This document shows positions 18,630-26,558 of a stretch of DNA of 40,053 nt, one piece after another (positions within the stretch are counted from its first letter, which is position 1; the number at the start of each line of letters is the position of its first letter). Made by a program: the position numbers and the translations under genes. The notes beneath the pieces were generated by a model that was given only the letters and a program-made list of their open reading frames with translations, was not told where the DNA came from and searched no databases. Source of the stretch: CBFGWV01 sp965652545 (lineage in GTDB: Bacteria > Pseudomonadota > Gammaproteobacteria > Competibacterales > Competibacteraceae); NCBI GenBank assembly GCA_965652545.1, contig CBFGWV010000018.1:1-40053 (forward strand). The letters run 5' to 3'.

Positions 18630-20533
18630 TGCTGCAGTTTCGCCAGGCTGCCGTGCGGCGGGGGCCCAGGGTCCTGTTCGAGAACGTCGATCTGACCATA
18701 CACCCGGGTCAGAAAGTCGGCGTGGTCGGCGCCAACGGCTGCGGCAAGTCGTCGCTGCTGGCGGTATTGCGGGGCGAGCTGGAACTCGATCGCGGCGACC
18801 TGCAACGCCCCGATGGCTGGGTCCTGGCTCATGTTGCCCAGGAGACCCCGGCAGTCGATGACCCAGCCGTACGCTATGTCATGGCCGGCGATGCCGAGTT
18901 GGCGAATCTCGAACAGGCGCTTGTCCAGGCCGAGGCGGACGGAGACGGTAACGCCATTGCGCGGATCCACGTTCGCCTGGATGCGATCGACGGCTACTCC
19001 GCGTACTCCCGCGCCAGCCGATTGCTGGCCGGCCTGGGTTTTGCACCCGATGCCATGGAGCGGCCGGTGCGGGCGTTCTCCGGCGGTTGGCGAATGCGGT
19101 TGAACCTTGCACGGGCGTTGATGTGCCGCTCCGACCTGCTTCTGCTGGACGAGCCCACCAACCACTTGGACCTGGACGCCGTGGTCTGGCTCGAGGGTTG
19201 GCTGCAGTCCTACCCCGGCACCATGTTGCTGATCGCCCACGACCGCGACTTTCTCGATGCCTGCGTCGATCGTATCGCCCATGTCGCCGACGGCACGATC
19301 ACCTTGTACACCGGCAACTACACCGCCTTTGAACGTGCACGTGCCGCCCGCCTGGAAGCGCAGGCGGCGCAGAACGTGAAACTCACCCGCGAACGTGCAC
19401 ACCTGATGGCTTTCGTGGATCGCTTCCGCGCCAAAGCGACGAAGGCGCGCCAGGTCCAGAGCCGGCTCAAGCATCTGGAGCGCATGGCCGAAGTCGCGCC
19501 GGTGCACGCCGCTTCACCGTTTCACTTTGCCTTCCGCCCGCCGGAGAAATTGCCCAACCCCTTGATCCAGCTCGAGGACGTCGCCTGCGGCTATGGCGAT
19601 GCGGCGATCATCCAAGGCGTGAGCCTGACCCTGCAACCTGGGGACCGGCTCGGCATACTGGGGCGCAACGGCGCCGGCAAGTCTACATTGCTCAAGGTGC
19701 TTGCCGGCAAATCGGCGGCCATTCGCGGCGTGCGGCGGGAAGCCGAACACCTGCGTATCGGGTACTTCGCCCAGCATCAACTCGAGCAGCTGCGCAGCGA
19801 CTGGTCGCCGGTCAGGCATCTCCAGGCGCTGGACCCGGCGCTCAGTGAACAGCTGGCGCGCAACTTCCTGGGCGGGTTCGGCTTCAGCGGCGACATGGCC
19901 CAATCGCGCGTGGAGCCGTTTTCAGGCGGCGAGAAGGCTCGCCTGGTGCTTGCCTTGCTGGTGTACCGACGGCCCAATCTCCTGCTGCTCGACGAGCCGA
20001 CGAACCATTTGGACCTGGAAATGCGTGAGGCCTTGAACATCGCCTTGCAGGATTTCGACGGTGCGTTGGTTCTGGTGTCGCATGACCGCTACCTGTTGTC
20101 GTCGGTCACCGACCGCTTCCTGCGCGTCAGCGCCGGCAAGGTGACGCTGTTCAACGATGACCTCGACGCCTATCGGACACAGCTGGCCGCGGAATTGCGC
20201 GACAACGGCGCAGAGCGTCCGGCGTCCGGCGGCGACCGTCGCGAGCAGCGGCGCCAGTCGGCAGAACAGCGCCAAGCCCTCGCGCGGCGTCGCAAGCCAC
20301 TGCAAGTGGAACAACAGCGTCTTGAGAAGGCACTTGCCCCGCTGCAGGCCGAGAAGAAAGACCTCGAAGCCTGGCTGGCCAGCCCCGAAGCCTATCTGGA
20401 TGACAACAAACCCAAGCTGGCCGAGGCGGTCCAGCGTCAAGGCGCGCTGATCGCACGCATCGAGGAGTTGGAAGGCCGCTGGCTGACCGTCGAGGCCGAA
20501 CTGGACGCGTTGTCGGAGCCGGCGCTCTCATGA
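18629..20533 (+). CDS. yheS: YheS-type ABC-F ATPase
   Basis: 634 residues with two ABC domains and no membrane segment. ABC-F proteins act on ribosomes rather than as transporters. The start ATG at 18629 follows GGAGG and overlaps the ParA stop (TGATG); an upstream in-frame start is less likely. First domain: Walker A GANGCGKSS and signature FSGGWRMRLNLARALMC; second: GRNGAGKST and FSGGEKARLVLALL. Both have LLLDEPTNHLDL. The linker has FVDRFRAKATKARQVQSRLK, nearly the same as E. coli YheS, and the C-terminal tail is a charged coiled coil. Overall similarity in order and length to E. coli YheS (637 residues) is high. It overlaps dgt by four bases. Confidence 0.94.
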   Translation: MLQFRQAAVRRGPRVLFENVDLTIHPGQKVGVVGANGCGKSSLLAVLRGELELDRGDLQRPDGWVLAHVAQETPAVDDPAVRYVMAGDAELANLEQALVQAEADGDGNAIARIHVRLDAIDGYSAYSRASRLLAGLGFAPDAMERPVRAFSGGWRMRLNLARALMCRSDLLLLDEPTNHLDLDAVVWLEGWLQSYPGTMLLIAHDRDFLDACVDRIAHVADGTITLYTGNYTAFERARAARLEAQAAQNVKLTRERAHLMAFVDRFRAKATKARQVQSRLKHLERMAEVAPVHAASPFHFAFRPPEKLPNPLIQLEDVACGYGDAAIIQGVSLTLQPGDRLGILGRNGAGKSTLLKVLAGKSAAIRGVRREAEHLRIGYFAQHQLEQLRSDWSPVRHLQALDPALSEQLARNFLGGFGFSGDMAQSRVEPFSGGEKARLVLALLVYRRPNLLLLDEPTNHLDLEMREALNIALQDFDGALVLVSHDRYLLSSVTDRFLRVSAGKVTLFNDDLDAYRTQLAAELRDNGAERPASGGDRREQRRQSAEQRQALARRRKPLQVEQQRLEKALAPLQAEKKDLEAWLASPEAYLDDNKPKLAEAVQRQGALIARIEELEGRWLTVEAELDALSEPALS

Positions 20534-21876
20534 GCATGGACTGGCGCCGGCTGATGTCGCGCCAGCGGCTGGGGGTCACCCGGACGAGTTTGGATTCGGA
20601 GCTGCGCAGCGCGTTTCAACGCGATTTCGATCGCATCGTCTTTTCATCGGCCTTCCGCCGACTCCAGGACAAGACGCAGGTCTTTCCCCTGGCGCGCACC
20701 GACTACGTGCGCACCCGGCTGACCCATAGTCTGGAGGTCTCCAGCGTGGGTCGTTCCCTGGGCAACATGGTCGGCGACAGTTTGATCCGGCAGCATGGCC
20801 TGGTCGACTGGGTTGCCGCCGATGTGGGCACTGTGGTGGCCGCGGCGTGCCTTGCCCACGACATCGGCAACCCACCGTTCGGCCACGCTGGTGAGGACGC
20901 CATCCGCGAATGGTTTGCCCGCAACCCGCGAGGGCAGGCGGTCATGGCGTCCCTGACCGCGGCGCAACAAGGGGACTTCCTCGCCTTCGAGGGAAATGCC
21001 CAAGGCTTCCGTCTGCTGACCCGCTTGCAAAGCCCGGACAACAGCGGTGGCATGCAGCTCACCACCGCGGTACTGGCGACATTCACCAAATACCCACGAA
21101 CCAGCGACCAACCCCCGCCGACGGCGAATTGCGCATTCCGCAAGTTCGGGGTCTTCGGTGACGACATCGATGCCTTCGCCGCCGTCGCCTCGTCGGTAGG
21201 CCTGCCGGCGGCCGACACCCGCGCCTGGAGCCGCCACCCCCTGGCGTATCTGGTCGAAGCCGCCGATGACATCTGTTATCTCATCGTCGATACCGAAGAC
21301 GCGTTCCGCTCCGGCCTGCTCGATTACCCGGCCGTCGAACGGCTACTGGAGCCGCTGGCCGAGGCTTCGCGTGCGCGCCTTACCGGCTTGTCGCGCGATA
21401 AGGAACGCGTCGAGTATCTCCGTGCACGGGCCATTGGCCGGCTGGTGGACCAAGTCCATACCGTCTTCCTCGAGCGAGAAGCCGAGCTATTGAACGGCAC
21501 ACAGGAGCAGCCGTTGCTGGCACTGGTGCCCGATACGCGATTGCTGCACGACATCGCCGTGGCCGCTCGGGAGCAGGTGTACGCCTCCACGCCGGTGGTC
21601 GAGGTCGGCGCTGCGGGTTTTCAGGTTTTGTTCCGATTGCTGGATGCGTTCGTGGAGGCGGTGGAGGATGTGGCGATTCATGGCGACGATGCACTGACGC
21701 GCAACCGTATGGTGCTGCGACTGATGCCCGATCAGCTTCTCGGCCCGGACAGCCGCCTGCCGGACGATCCCTACCGGCGTCTGCTGGCGGTCACGGATTT
21801 CATCTCCGGCATGACTGATCGTTATGCGGTCAGCCTGTTCCGCCGCCTGACGGGGATGACGCTGGGTTCGCCCTAG
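20530..21876 (+). CDS. dgt: dGTPase-like HD-domain triphosphohydrolase
   Basis: 448 residues. The family cleaves dGTP (and often other dNTPs) to the deoxynucleoside and tripolyphosphate, limiting dNTP pools. HD-domain metal ligands are seen as His66 (RTRLTHSLEV), His110-Asp111 (CLAHDIGNPPFGHAGE) and an Asp in AADDICYLIVDTEDA. The N-terminal FQRDFDRIVFSSAFRRLQDKT is a family signature. The length fits the type 2 dGTPase-like group rather than E. coli Dgt (505). It starts in a four-base overlap with yheS and ends ahead of a hairpin shared with the converging gene. Confidence 0.92.
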   Translation: MSMDWRRLMSRQRLGVTRTSLDSELRSAFQRDFDRIVFSSAFRRLQDKTQVFPLARTDYVRTRLTHSLEVSSVGRSLGNMVGDSLIRQHGLVDWVAADVGTVVAAACLAHDIGNPPFGHAGEDAIREWFARNPRGQAVMASLTAAQQGDFLAFEGNAQGFRLLTRLQSPDNSGGMQLTTAVLATFTKYPRTSDQPPPTANCAFRKFGVFGDDIDAFAAVASSVGLPAADTRAWSRHPLAYLVEAADDICYLIVDTEDAFRSGLLDYPAVERLLEPLAEASRARLTGLSRDKERVEYLRARAIGRLVDQVHTVFLEREAELLNGTQEQPLLALVPDTRLLHDIAVAAREQVYASTPVVEVGAAGFQVLFRLLDAFVEAVEDVAIHGDDALTRNRMVLRLMPDQLLGPDSRLPDDPYRRLLAVTDFISGMTDRYAVSLFRRLTGMTLGSP

Positions 21877-21887
21877 CGCCCCTGAAA

Positions 21888-21914
21888 CCCCACCGGCTTC
21901 GATGGCCGGTGGGG
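21888..21914. terminator. Hairpin between converging dgt and host-attachment gene
   Basis: A 10-bp perfect stem, CCCCACCGGC (21888-21897) with GCCGGTGGGG (21905-21914), closes a 7-nt loop in the 46-base gap between two converging genes. There is no long T-run on either strand (GTTTC follows on the minus strand), so it is likely a weak bidirectional terminator. Confidence 0.6.
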
Positions 21915-21922
21915 CGGTATTA

Positions 21923-22348
21923 TCAGAGGCAGTAGGGCAGGTGGCCCCGGATTGTGCCGGCATCCAGTTGGGTCAGGTCCTTGCTGATCGCCCCGGCGAC
22001 CATCTGTGCCGTGGGTGTATCGAGCTTCTCCCGCAGCAGGCCTAGAAAGCCCGGTGAGGCGGCAATGTAGAGCCGATCGTACAACCCCTTGCAGCGACCG
22101 TTCTTGAGGTGCGAGGTCAGCGTCTTGGCAAAGGTGATGGCGGCCTGACGCTTGGGCTCGACACTGGAGTCGAAGTGCGGACCGTAGCCGGAGCCGCGGC
22201 CTTGTCGATCGGATATGAGGTCTTGGGTGCGAGCCCTGCAGTCAGGGTGATCGAAGCCCTCGATTTCCGTCAATGGCGCTCGGGCTTTGTCGGCCTTGAA
22301 CAGCCGCGCACGGCTGCTGTCCGCGACCAGGATCCAGGTTGCAGTCAT
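21923..22348 (-). CDS. Host-attachment family protein
   Basis: 141 residues from the ATG at 22348, chosen because a strong GGAGG lies eight bases upstream; the in-frame extension to 22378 lacks one. The start TWILVADSSRARLFKADKA, then EIEGFDHPDCRARTQDLISD, PKRQAAITFAKTLTSHL, LYIAASPGFLGLLREKLD and ISKDLTQLDAGTIRGHLPY follow the pattern of the 'protein required for attachment to host cells' family (PF10116). Despite the name, the proteins are small, cytoplasmic and biochemically undefined, and they occur widely in free-living Proteobacteria. No operon partner is evident. Confidence 0.85.
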   Translation of the reverse strand: MTATWILVADSSRARLFKADKARAPLTEIEGFDHPDCRARTQDLISDRQGRGSGYGPHFDSSVEPKRQAAITFAKTLTSHLKNGRCKGLYDRLYIAASPGFLGLLREKLDTPTAQMVAGAISKDLTQLDAGTIRGHLPYCL

Positions 22349-22507
22349 CGTGTCTACCTCCTGCGGGTTGAGGGGCATCGCCCCATCGGCACGAGAACGC
22401 CCACGGCGCTCCCGATGAGATCCTTAAGGGTGAGGGTAGTCCGACTGGCGGGCGTTGCCCAATAACCATTTCGGATGATGACCGACGATTCGAAAGCGTA
22501 ACGACGA

Positions 22508-23377
22508 TCAGTGCGCCTGCTCGGCCGCCTTCAGGGCCTCGGGAATCGGCCGCAGGCTCAGCAACTCGCACAGTGCATCGCCACGATGAACGTCGGGAAA
22601 GCAGCGGATGGCACCGACCATGCCGCCGACCGGTGCCTTGACCGTCTCCAGCAACGCGCCATTGCCGGCATCGAAGATCTGGCCGACCAGATCGCCGGCC
22701 TGAACCCAGCGTCCTGCAGTGAGATGGGTGACGAACATACCCTGGGCGGCGGCGCGAACGACGAAGCCCTGGCTGGCGCCGAAATAGTGCAGGTCGTCCT
22801 CGGCATCGGCCAGTTTGCCCGCCGTGACCAGGCCCGCTCGCAGCAGAAAGGCCACAAGGGCGCGAAACAGCTGTTCGCAGGCGCCGGTGTCGATGTGCCC
22901 ATCGTTGCCGGCCAATAGGCGGAACTGCTCGCCACCGGACTGCCGCCACTGGATCGCCAGTGGATCGGTTGTCGCGTTGCGTTCCACCACCGCGGGCAGG
23001 CCGAACAGGCAGGCTGTGGCCCGCTCGTCGTCGTTTGGCTCAGCCAGCTCAACTTGTGCGACATTGACGAATCTCGGGTCGCTGCCGGCCAGTTCGATAC
23101 GAAAGTACGCCGGCCGGGACACGGTATCCAGCACATCGACAAGCGCGTCGTCGCTGGGGGTGGAGACGGCAGGAATCACCAGGATGCGATCGGCCAAGGC
23201 GTCCTCACGGGTCCCTGCCAAATCATGGAGATAGCCCGCCAGCCGCGCGGCGACAAAGCGGCCGTTGAACGCCTGCGGCTGTCGCCCGGCGATCAGGACC
23301 AGGCGCGGTGCCCGCTCGCGGGGACCGAAATCATGGACGGTGAGGTTCGCAAAGCGGTTGTCCGTGGCGTGCGGCAT
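22508..23377 (-). CDS. Degenerate M14-family (AstE/aspartoacylase-like) protein, probable pseudoenzyme
   Basis: 289 residues with the outline of the succinylglutamate desuccinylase/aspartoacylase family: an alpha/beta N-terminal domain (about 20-200) and a C-terminal beta-sandwich (about 205-280: GASQGFVVRAAAQGMFVTHL, then VGGMVGAIRCFPDVHRGDAL). Active members carry AGxHGDExNG, DLHTG and a late catalytic Glu. Here the aligned stretch is AGRQPQAFNG, the DLHTG position reads IELAG, and the late Glu position reads RLLAGN, so zinc ligands and catalytic Glu all seem lost. The reading frame is intact, so a non-catalytic binding or regulatory role is possible. The ATG lacks a Shine-Dalgarno. It diverges from the adjacent ABC ATPase gene. 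Family assignment is by pattern only. Confidence 0.65.
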   Translation of the reverse strand: MPHATDNRFANLTVHDFGPRERAPRLVLIAGRQPQAFNGRFVAARLAGYLHDLAGTREDALADRILVIPAVSTPSDDALVDVLDTVSRPAYFRIELAGSDPRFVNVAQVELAEPNDDERATACLFGLPAVVERNATTDPLAIQWRQSGGEQFRLLAGNDGHIDTGACEQLFRALVAFLLRAGLVTAGKLADAEDDLHYFGASQGFVVRAAAQGMFVTHLTAGRWVQAGDLVGQIFDAGNGALLETVKAPVGGMVGAIRCFPDVHRGDALCELLSLRPIPEALKAAEQAH

Positions 23378-23411
23378 CGATGGGGGTATCAGCGTCGAGC
23401 GGGCTTACCGG

Positions 23412-23417
23412 TAAGAT
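23412..23417 (+). promoter_or_regulatory. Possible -10 element for FbpC-like gene
   Basis: TAAGAT lies exactly seven bases before the ATG at 23425, the same spacing seen at tamA. No ribosome binding site precedes the ATG, so a leaderless mRNA is possible. No clear -35 is seen. Confidence 0.22.
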
Positions 23418-23424
23418 AGCGCAC

Positions 23425-24477
23425 ATGGAAACCCTTCTGGATGTCGATCGCATCGAATGCCGCTACGGTGACCGCACCGTCGTGCGGGATCTGAGTTTGC
23501 ATTTGCGGCCCGGCGCATTGGCCTGCCTGTTGGGCCCCAGCGGTTGCGGAAAAACGACGGTGCTGCGCGCCATCGCCGGTTTCATGCCCTTGTCGTCCGG
23601 TACCGTGCGCATGCACGGCCAGACGATCGCCCGTCCCGATGCGGAAGTACCGCCGGAGAAACGTGGGGTCGGCATGGTCTTTCAGGACTACGCGCTGTTT
23701 CCCCACCTGAGCGTCGCCGCCAACATCGCCTTCGGCCTACCCCGCTCACGCAGTGCCGCTGCGCGTGCGCGGGTGGGCGAGTTGCTGGAGCTCGTCGGGT
23801 TGGACGACATGGCGGGGCGCTACCCGCACGAGCTTTCGGGCGGTCAGCAGCAACGCGTGGCCTTGGCACGGGCACTGGCGCCAAAGCCGGATCTGGTCCT
23901 CCTCGACGAGCCCTTCTCCAGTCTCGATGTGGAGCTGCGCGGCCGCTTGTCGTTCGAGGTCAGGGATATATTGAAGTCCCAGGGTATAGGTGCGCTTCTG
24001 GTCACCCATGATCAGGCCGAAGCCTTTGCTGTGGGCGAGCAGGTCGGGGTGATGCGCGATGGCCGGCTGCTGCAGTGGGATTCTGCGTACAACCTGTACC
24101 ATGAGCCGGCCGACCGCTTCGTCGCGGACTTCATCGGACAGGGGCGGTTCATTCCCGGCACCTTGATCGACCCGGAGACGCTGGACACGCCGGTGGGACG
24201 TGTTCAGGGCAATCGGGCGTTCGTCTGGCCGATCGGTACCGAGGTGGATGTACTGCTGCGTCCCGACGATGTGATACCCGACCCGCTCGGCCCGCTGTCA
24301 GGGAAGGTGGTCAACAAGGCGTTCAAGGGGGCGGAAATCCTCTACACATTGCGGTTGGCCAATGGCTTGGAAGTGCTGTCGCTGTTCCCCAGCCATGACG
24401 ACCATCCCCAAGGCGCACAGGTCAGAATACGAATCGCCGCGACGCATCTTGTGGCTTTTGCACGTTTTTTGGACTGA
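23425..24477 (+). CDS. FbpC/PotA-type ABC transporter ATP-binding protein (no permease nearby)
   Basis: 350 residues from the ATG at 23425; a longer in-frame start only adds a non-homologous stretch. Walker A is GPSGCGKTT (about 35-43), the Q-loop VFQDYALFPHLSVAANIAFG, the signature LSGGQQQRVALARALA, Walker B LVLLDEPFSSLD and the switch His in VTHDQAEA. A C-terminal TOBE-like regulatory domain follows (about 240-345). This is the MOI/ferric-ion and polyamine importer group; FbpC for Fe3+ is the closest impression. No permease or binding-protein gene lies next to it, so it must serve partners elsewhere. It diverges from the degenerate M14 gene and precedes the phasin gene. Confidence 0.9.
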   Translation: METLLDVDRIECRYGDRTVVRDLSLHLRPGALACLLGPSGCGKTTVLRAIAGFMPLSSGTVRMHGQTIARPDAEVPPEKRGVGMVFQDYALFPHLSVAANIAFGLPRSRSAAARARVGELLELVGLDDMAGRYPHELSGGQQQRVALARALAPKPDLVLLDEPFSSLDVELRGRLSFEVRDILKSQGIGALLVTHDQAEAFAVGEQVGVMRDGRLLQWDSAYNLYHEPADRFVADFIGQGRFIPGTLIDPETLDTPVGRVQGNRAFVWPIGTEVDVLLRPDDVIPDPLGPLSGKVVNKAFKGAEILYTLRLANGLEVLSLFPSHDDHPQGAQVRIRIAATHLVAFARFLD

Positions 24478-24501
24478 GCGCATTGTATTGGTGCAAAATT
24501 G

Positions 24502-24512
24502 TTGCAATGCAA
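24502..24512. promoter_or_regulatory. Palindrome TTGC-N3-GCAA overlapping the phasin -35 (possible PhaR site)
   Basis: TTGCAATGCAA is a perfect inverted repeat around a central base and covers the -35 hexamer. PhaR, the repressor of phasin genes in PHA-storing bacteria, is reported to bind TGC/GCA palindromes of the CTGC-N3-GCAG kind in Paracoccus. The similarity and position suggest an operator; this is inference. Confidence 0.35.
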
Positions 24513-24530
24513 TAAGCGTGTTGTTATATT
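24502..24530 (+). promoter_or_regulatory. Phasin promoter (sigma-70 type)
   Basis: TTGCAA (-35, 24502-24507) and TATATT (-10, 24525-24530) are separated by 17 bases, and TG at 24522-24523 adds an extended -10. The surrounding 60 bases are far richer in A and T than the rest of the window. It lies 47 bases ahead of the phasin ATG and is the best-formed promoter in the window. Confidence 0.75.
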
Positions 24531-24576
24531 GCATCGCACCATCACCGCCCCCAATACTTCTCAAAGGGATACAGAC

Positions 24577-24984
24577 ATGCAGAACGAAGCCTTCAACTCC
24601 ATTTTCGAGCAAGCCCAAAGCGCCATGGGTCCCGTCGTCAAGGCCAACAAGCTGGCCGTGAGCAACTTCGAGAAGCTCGTGAGCTTCCAGATGGCCGCTG
24701 TGCAGGGCTACGTGGACATGGGGCTGAAGCAGCTCAAGTCCGCGGTGGAAGTCAGCTCCATCGAAGACCTGCAGAACCTGATGAACACCCAAGTCGAGTA
24801 CCTGGCCTCCCTGCGTCAGAAGATGCTGGACGACGCCAAGGCTATTGCCGACCTGGGTAACGGGTTCAAAGCCGACTTCGACAAGCTTGCCGAAGAAAAC
24901 GTCAGCGAGATCAGCGACAAGGCCTCCAAGGTCACCGGTCGCGCCACCGCCGCTGCACGCAAGACCACCTCCGCCGCCGCCTGA
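24577..24984 (+). CDS. Phasin family protein
   Basis: 135 residues, almost entirely helical and amphipathic, ending in an Ala/Thr-rich tail (TAAARKTTSAAA). Phasins coat polyhydroxyalkanoate granules and control their number and size. The family outline is seen in the N-terminal MQNEAFNSIFEQAQSAMGPV and in FEKLVSFQMAAVQGYVDMGL, LKSAVEVSSIEDLQNLMNTQ and LASLRQKMLDDAKAIADLGN. The start at 24577 follows AAAGGGA; an upstream in-frame start at 24499 lies inside the promoter and is rejected. The gene is monocistronic, with its own promoter and a textbook terminator. No PHA synthase is in the window. Confidence 0.9.
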   Translation: MQNEAFNSIFEQAQSAMGPVVKANKLAVSNFEKLVSFQMAAVQGYVDMGLKQLKSAVEVSSIEDLQNLMNTQVEYLASLRQKMLDDAKAIADLGNGFKADFDKLAEENVSEISDKASKVTGRATAAARKTTSAAA

Positions 24985-25006
24985 TTATCCGGCACGAGGC
25001 AACAAG

Positions 25007-25036
25007 GCCCCGGACACACGTCCGGGGCTTTTTTTT
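25007..25036 (+). terminator. Rho-independent terminator of the phasin gene
   Basis: A 9-bp stem, GCCCCGGAC (25007-25015) with GTCCGGGGC (25020-25028), an ACAC loop and a run of eight T. It lies 23 bases after the phasin stop and 30 bases before rsmJ. Confidence 0.95.
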
Positions 25037-25065
25037 GCCCAGAACCCGCGTAGTAAGCTTGCGCC

Positions 25066-25803
25066 ATGTCCATCGCCATCCAGATTACGCCCGCCACTGA
25101 GACGCTGGTCGAAGCATTGATCGGGCGCCTGCCCAGTGGCAGTTTGCACATTGTCGATGACGAGCCCGCGGGCGAACCCAGCCTGCAGTTTCGAGACGGT
25201 GCGCTGGCGCTCATTCACCCCGAGAAGGCGTTCTCACCCTTGATCGTGGACTGGGTGGGTGGCCGCAGTGGACACCGCCGCCGAACTGGAACCTTCGCCG
25301 GTGGCGTGCTTGCGCGCGCCGTCAAGGCGGGAAAGCGCCCCACGGTCGTCGATGCGACGGCCGGCCTGGGCCGGGATGCGTTGGTCCTGGCGTCCTTGGG
25401 GTGCACTGTGCTCCTGATCGAACGCAATCCCGCGCTACAGGCCTTGCTGATGGACGCCCATCAGCGCCTGCAACGCGATGATCCAGATCTGGCCGGACGC
25501 ATGCGCATAGTGGCCACCGACGCGTTAGCGTGGCGCCCGCAAGGCGCGCCACCGCAGGTCATCCACCTGGACCCCATGTTCCCGGAGCGGAGCAAGTCGG
25601 CACTGGTCAAGCAGGATATGCGATGGTTGCAGACGGTGTGCGGCAGCGACCCGGACAGTGCCGCCTTGCTGGCGCACGCTCTGACGCTGGGGGCACCGCG
25701 GGTCGTCGTCAAACGTCCCGCCGACGCGCGGCCCTTGTCCGGGCCGCCGCCCCATCATCGCCTGGACGGCGGACAGGTGGGTTACGACGTGTACCTGGCC
25801 TGA
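25066..25803 (+). CDS. rsmJ: RsmJ, 16S rRNA (guanine-1516-N2)-methyltransferase
   Basis: 245 residues. It methylates G1516 of 16S rRNA using S-adenosylmethionine. The SAM-binding motif is VVDATAGLGRDALVLASLGC (about 93-112), followed by LLIERNPALQALL. The catalytic motif IHLDPMFPERSKSALVKQDM (about 166-185) and ending PRVVVKRPADARPL are diagnostic of RsmJ. RsmJ is essentially a gammaproteobacterial protein, which supports the host assignment. Its last 22 bases overlap the end of the converging olsA gene. Confidence 0.95.
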   Translation: MSIAIQITPATETLVEALIGRLPSGSLHIVDDEPAGEPSLQFRDGALALIHPEKAFSPLIVDWVGGRSGHRRRTGTFAGGVLARAVKAGKRPTVVDATAGLGRDALVLASLGCTVLLIERNPALQALLMDAHQRLQRDDPDLAGRMRIVATDALAWRPQGAPPQVIHLDPMFPERSKSALVKQDMRWLQTVCGSDPDSAALLAHALTLGAPRVVVKRPADARPLSGPPPHHRLDGGQVGYDVYLA

Positions 25804-26558
25804 TCGGTCACCGCGGCGGGGAGGTTCGTCAAACCCAGCACGGTACCGACCGATGCCTGGCAGTGTCTGGCCAAGGCATCGCGCGAGCTGAAGTGGCGTG
25901 CCTGCACCGGCGGCAAAAACTGAACCTTGGCGTGAATGACCGGTTGACCGAGCAGCGCCCAGACATGTGGCAACAGCGCATCGTCGCGGACGAACGGCAC
26001 CACGCCCCGCGGGCCGTCATTGTCGGGGTAGCGCAATGCCACCGGTTGGACGGGGGTATCCAGTTGCATCGCCGCCTGGAACAGACGGGCGTGAAAGCGT
26101 TTGAGCGTTTGCCCATCGGTAGTGGTGCCTTCGGGAAACAACACCAACGTCCAACGCTGCTTCAGCCGCCAGGTGATCTGCTCGGCGGCTTGCACGGCAC
26201 CGTCCCCACGCTGCAGGTACAAGGTCCCGACCCGCGAGGCCAGCCAGCCGAACAACGGCCAACCGGCAACGTCGTTCTTGGCGATGAAGCGGCATGGGTA
26301 CAACCCCGCCAGCACCATGATGTCCAGCCAGGACACGTGGTTGGCCGCGATCAACACCGGACCCTCGGCCACCTCGCCCTGGTGACTGACGCGGACGCCG
26401 GCAAGCCGGCACAGCCGCCCGCACCACCATTGCATGGGCTGACGGCGGGGCGGACCCAGCCGGTTCGGCCGGTAGCAGAGTAGCGCCAACGCCACGCCCA
26501 GGATCAGATGCGGGACGATCAATGCGGCGCGGCGGAGCCGGCGAAGCGATGCGGTCAA
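25782..26558 (-). CDS. olsA: Lyso-ornithine lipid O-acyltransferase (OlsA), PlsC family
   Basis: 258 residues with an N-terminal membrane helix (about 11-28). The PlsC acyltransferase motif HX4D is His74...Asp79 in NHVSWLDIM, and the substrate motif FPEGTT is at 141-146. By itself it could be a 1-acylglycerol-3-phosphate acyltransferase (PlsC), but it is directly downstream of an OlsB-type N-acyltransferase with a TTGA overlap, the olsB-olsA arrangement of Pseudomonas. OlsA adds the second fatty acyl chain to lyso-ornithine lipid. The start is a TTG overlapping the olsB stop, suggesting coupled translation. Its 3' end overlaps rsmJ on the other strand. Confidence 0.82.
   Translation of the reverse strand: MTASLRRLRRAALIVPHLILGVALALLCYRPNRLGPPRRQPMQWWCGRLCRLAGVRVSHQGEVAEGPVLIAANHVSWLDIMVLAGLYPCRFIAKNDVAGWPLFGWLASRVGTLYLQRGDGAVQAAEQITWRLKQRWTLVLFPEGTTTDGQTLKRFHARLFQAAMQLDTPVQPVALRYPDNDGPRGVVPFVRDDALLPHVWALLGQPVIHAKVQFLPPVQARHFSSRDALARHCQASVGTVLGLTNLPAAVTDQARYTS

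Noticed and set aside
22349..22507. Small gene or RNA in the 159-base gap before the host-attachment gene
   Set aside because: No start with a ribosome binding site, no conserved frame and no strong hairpin or T-run; I see nothing there beyond spacer.
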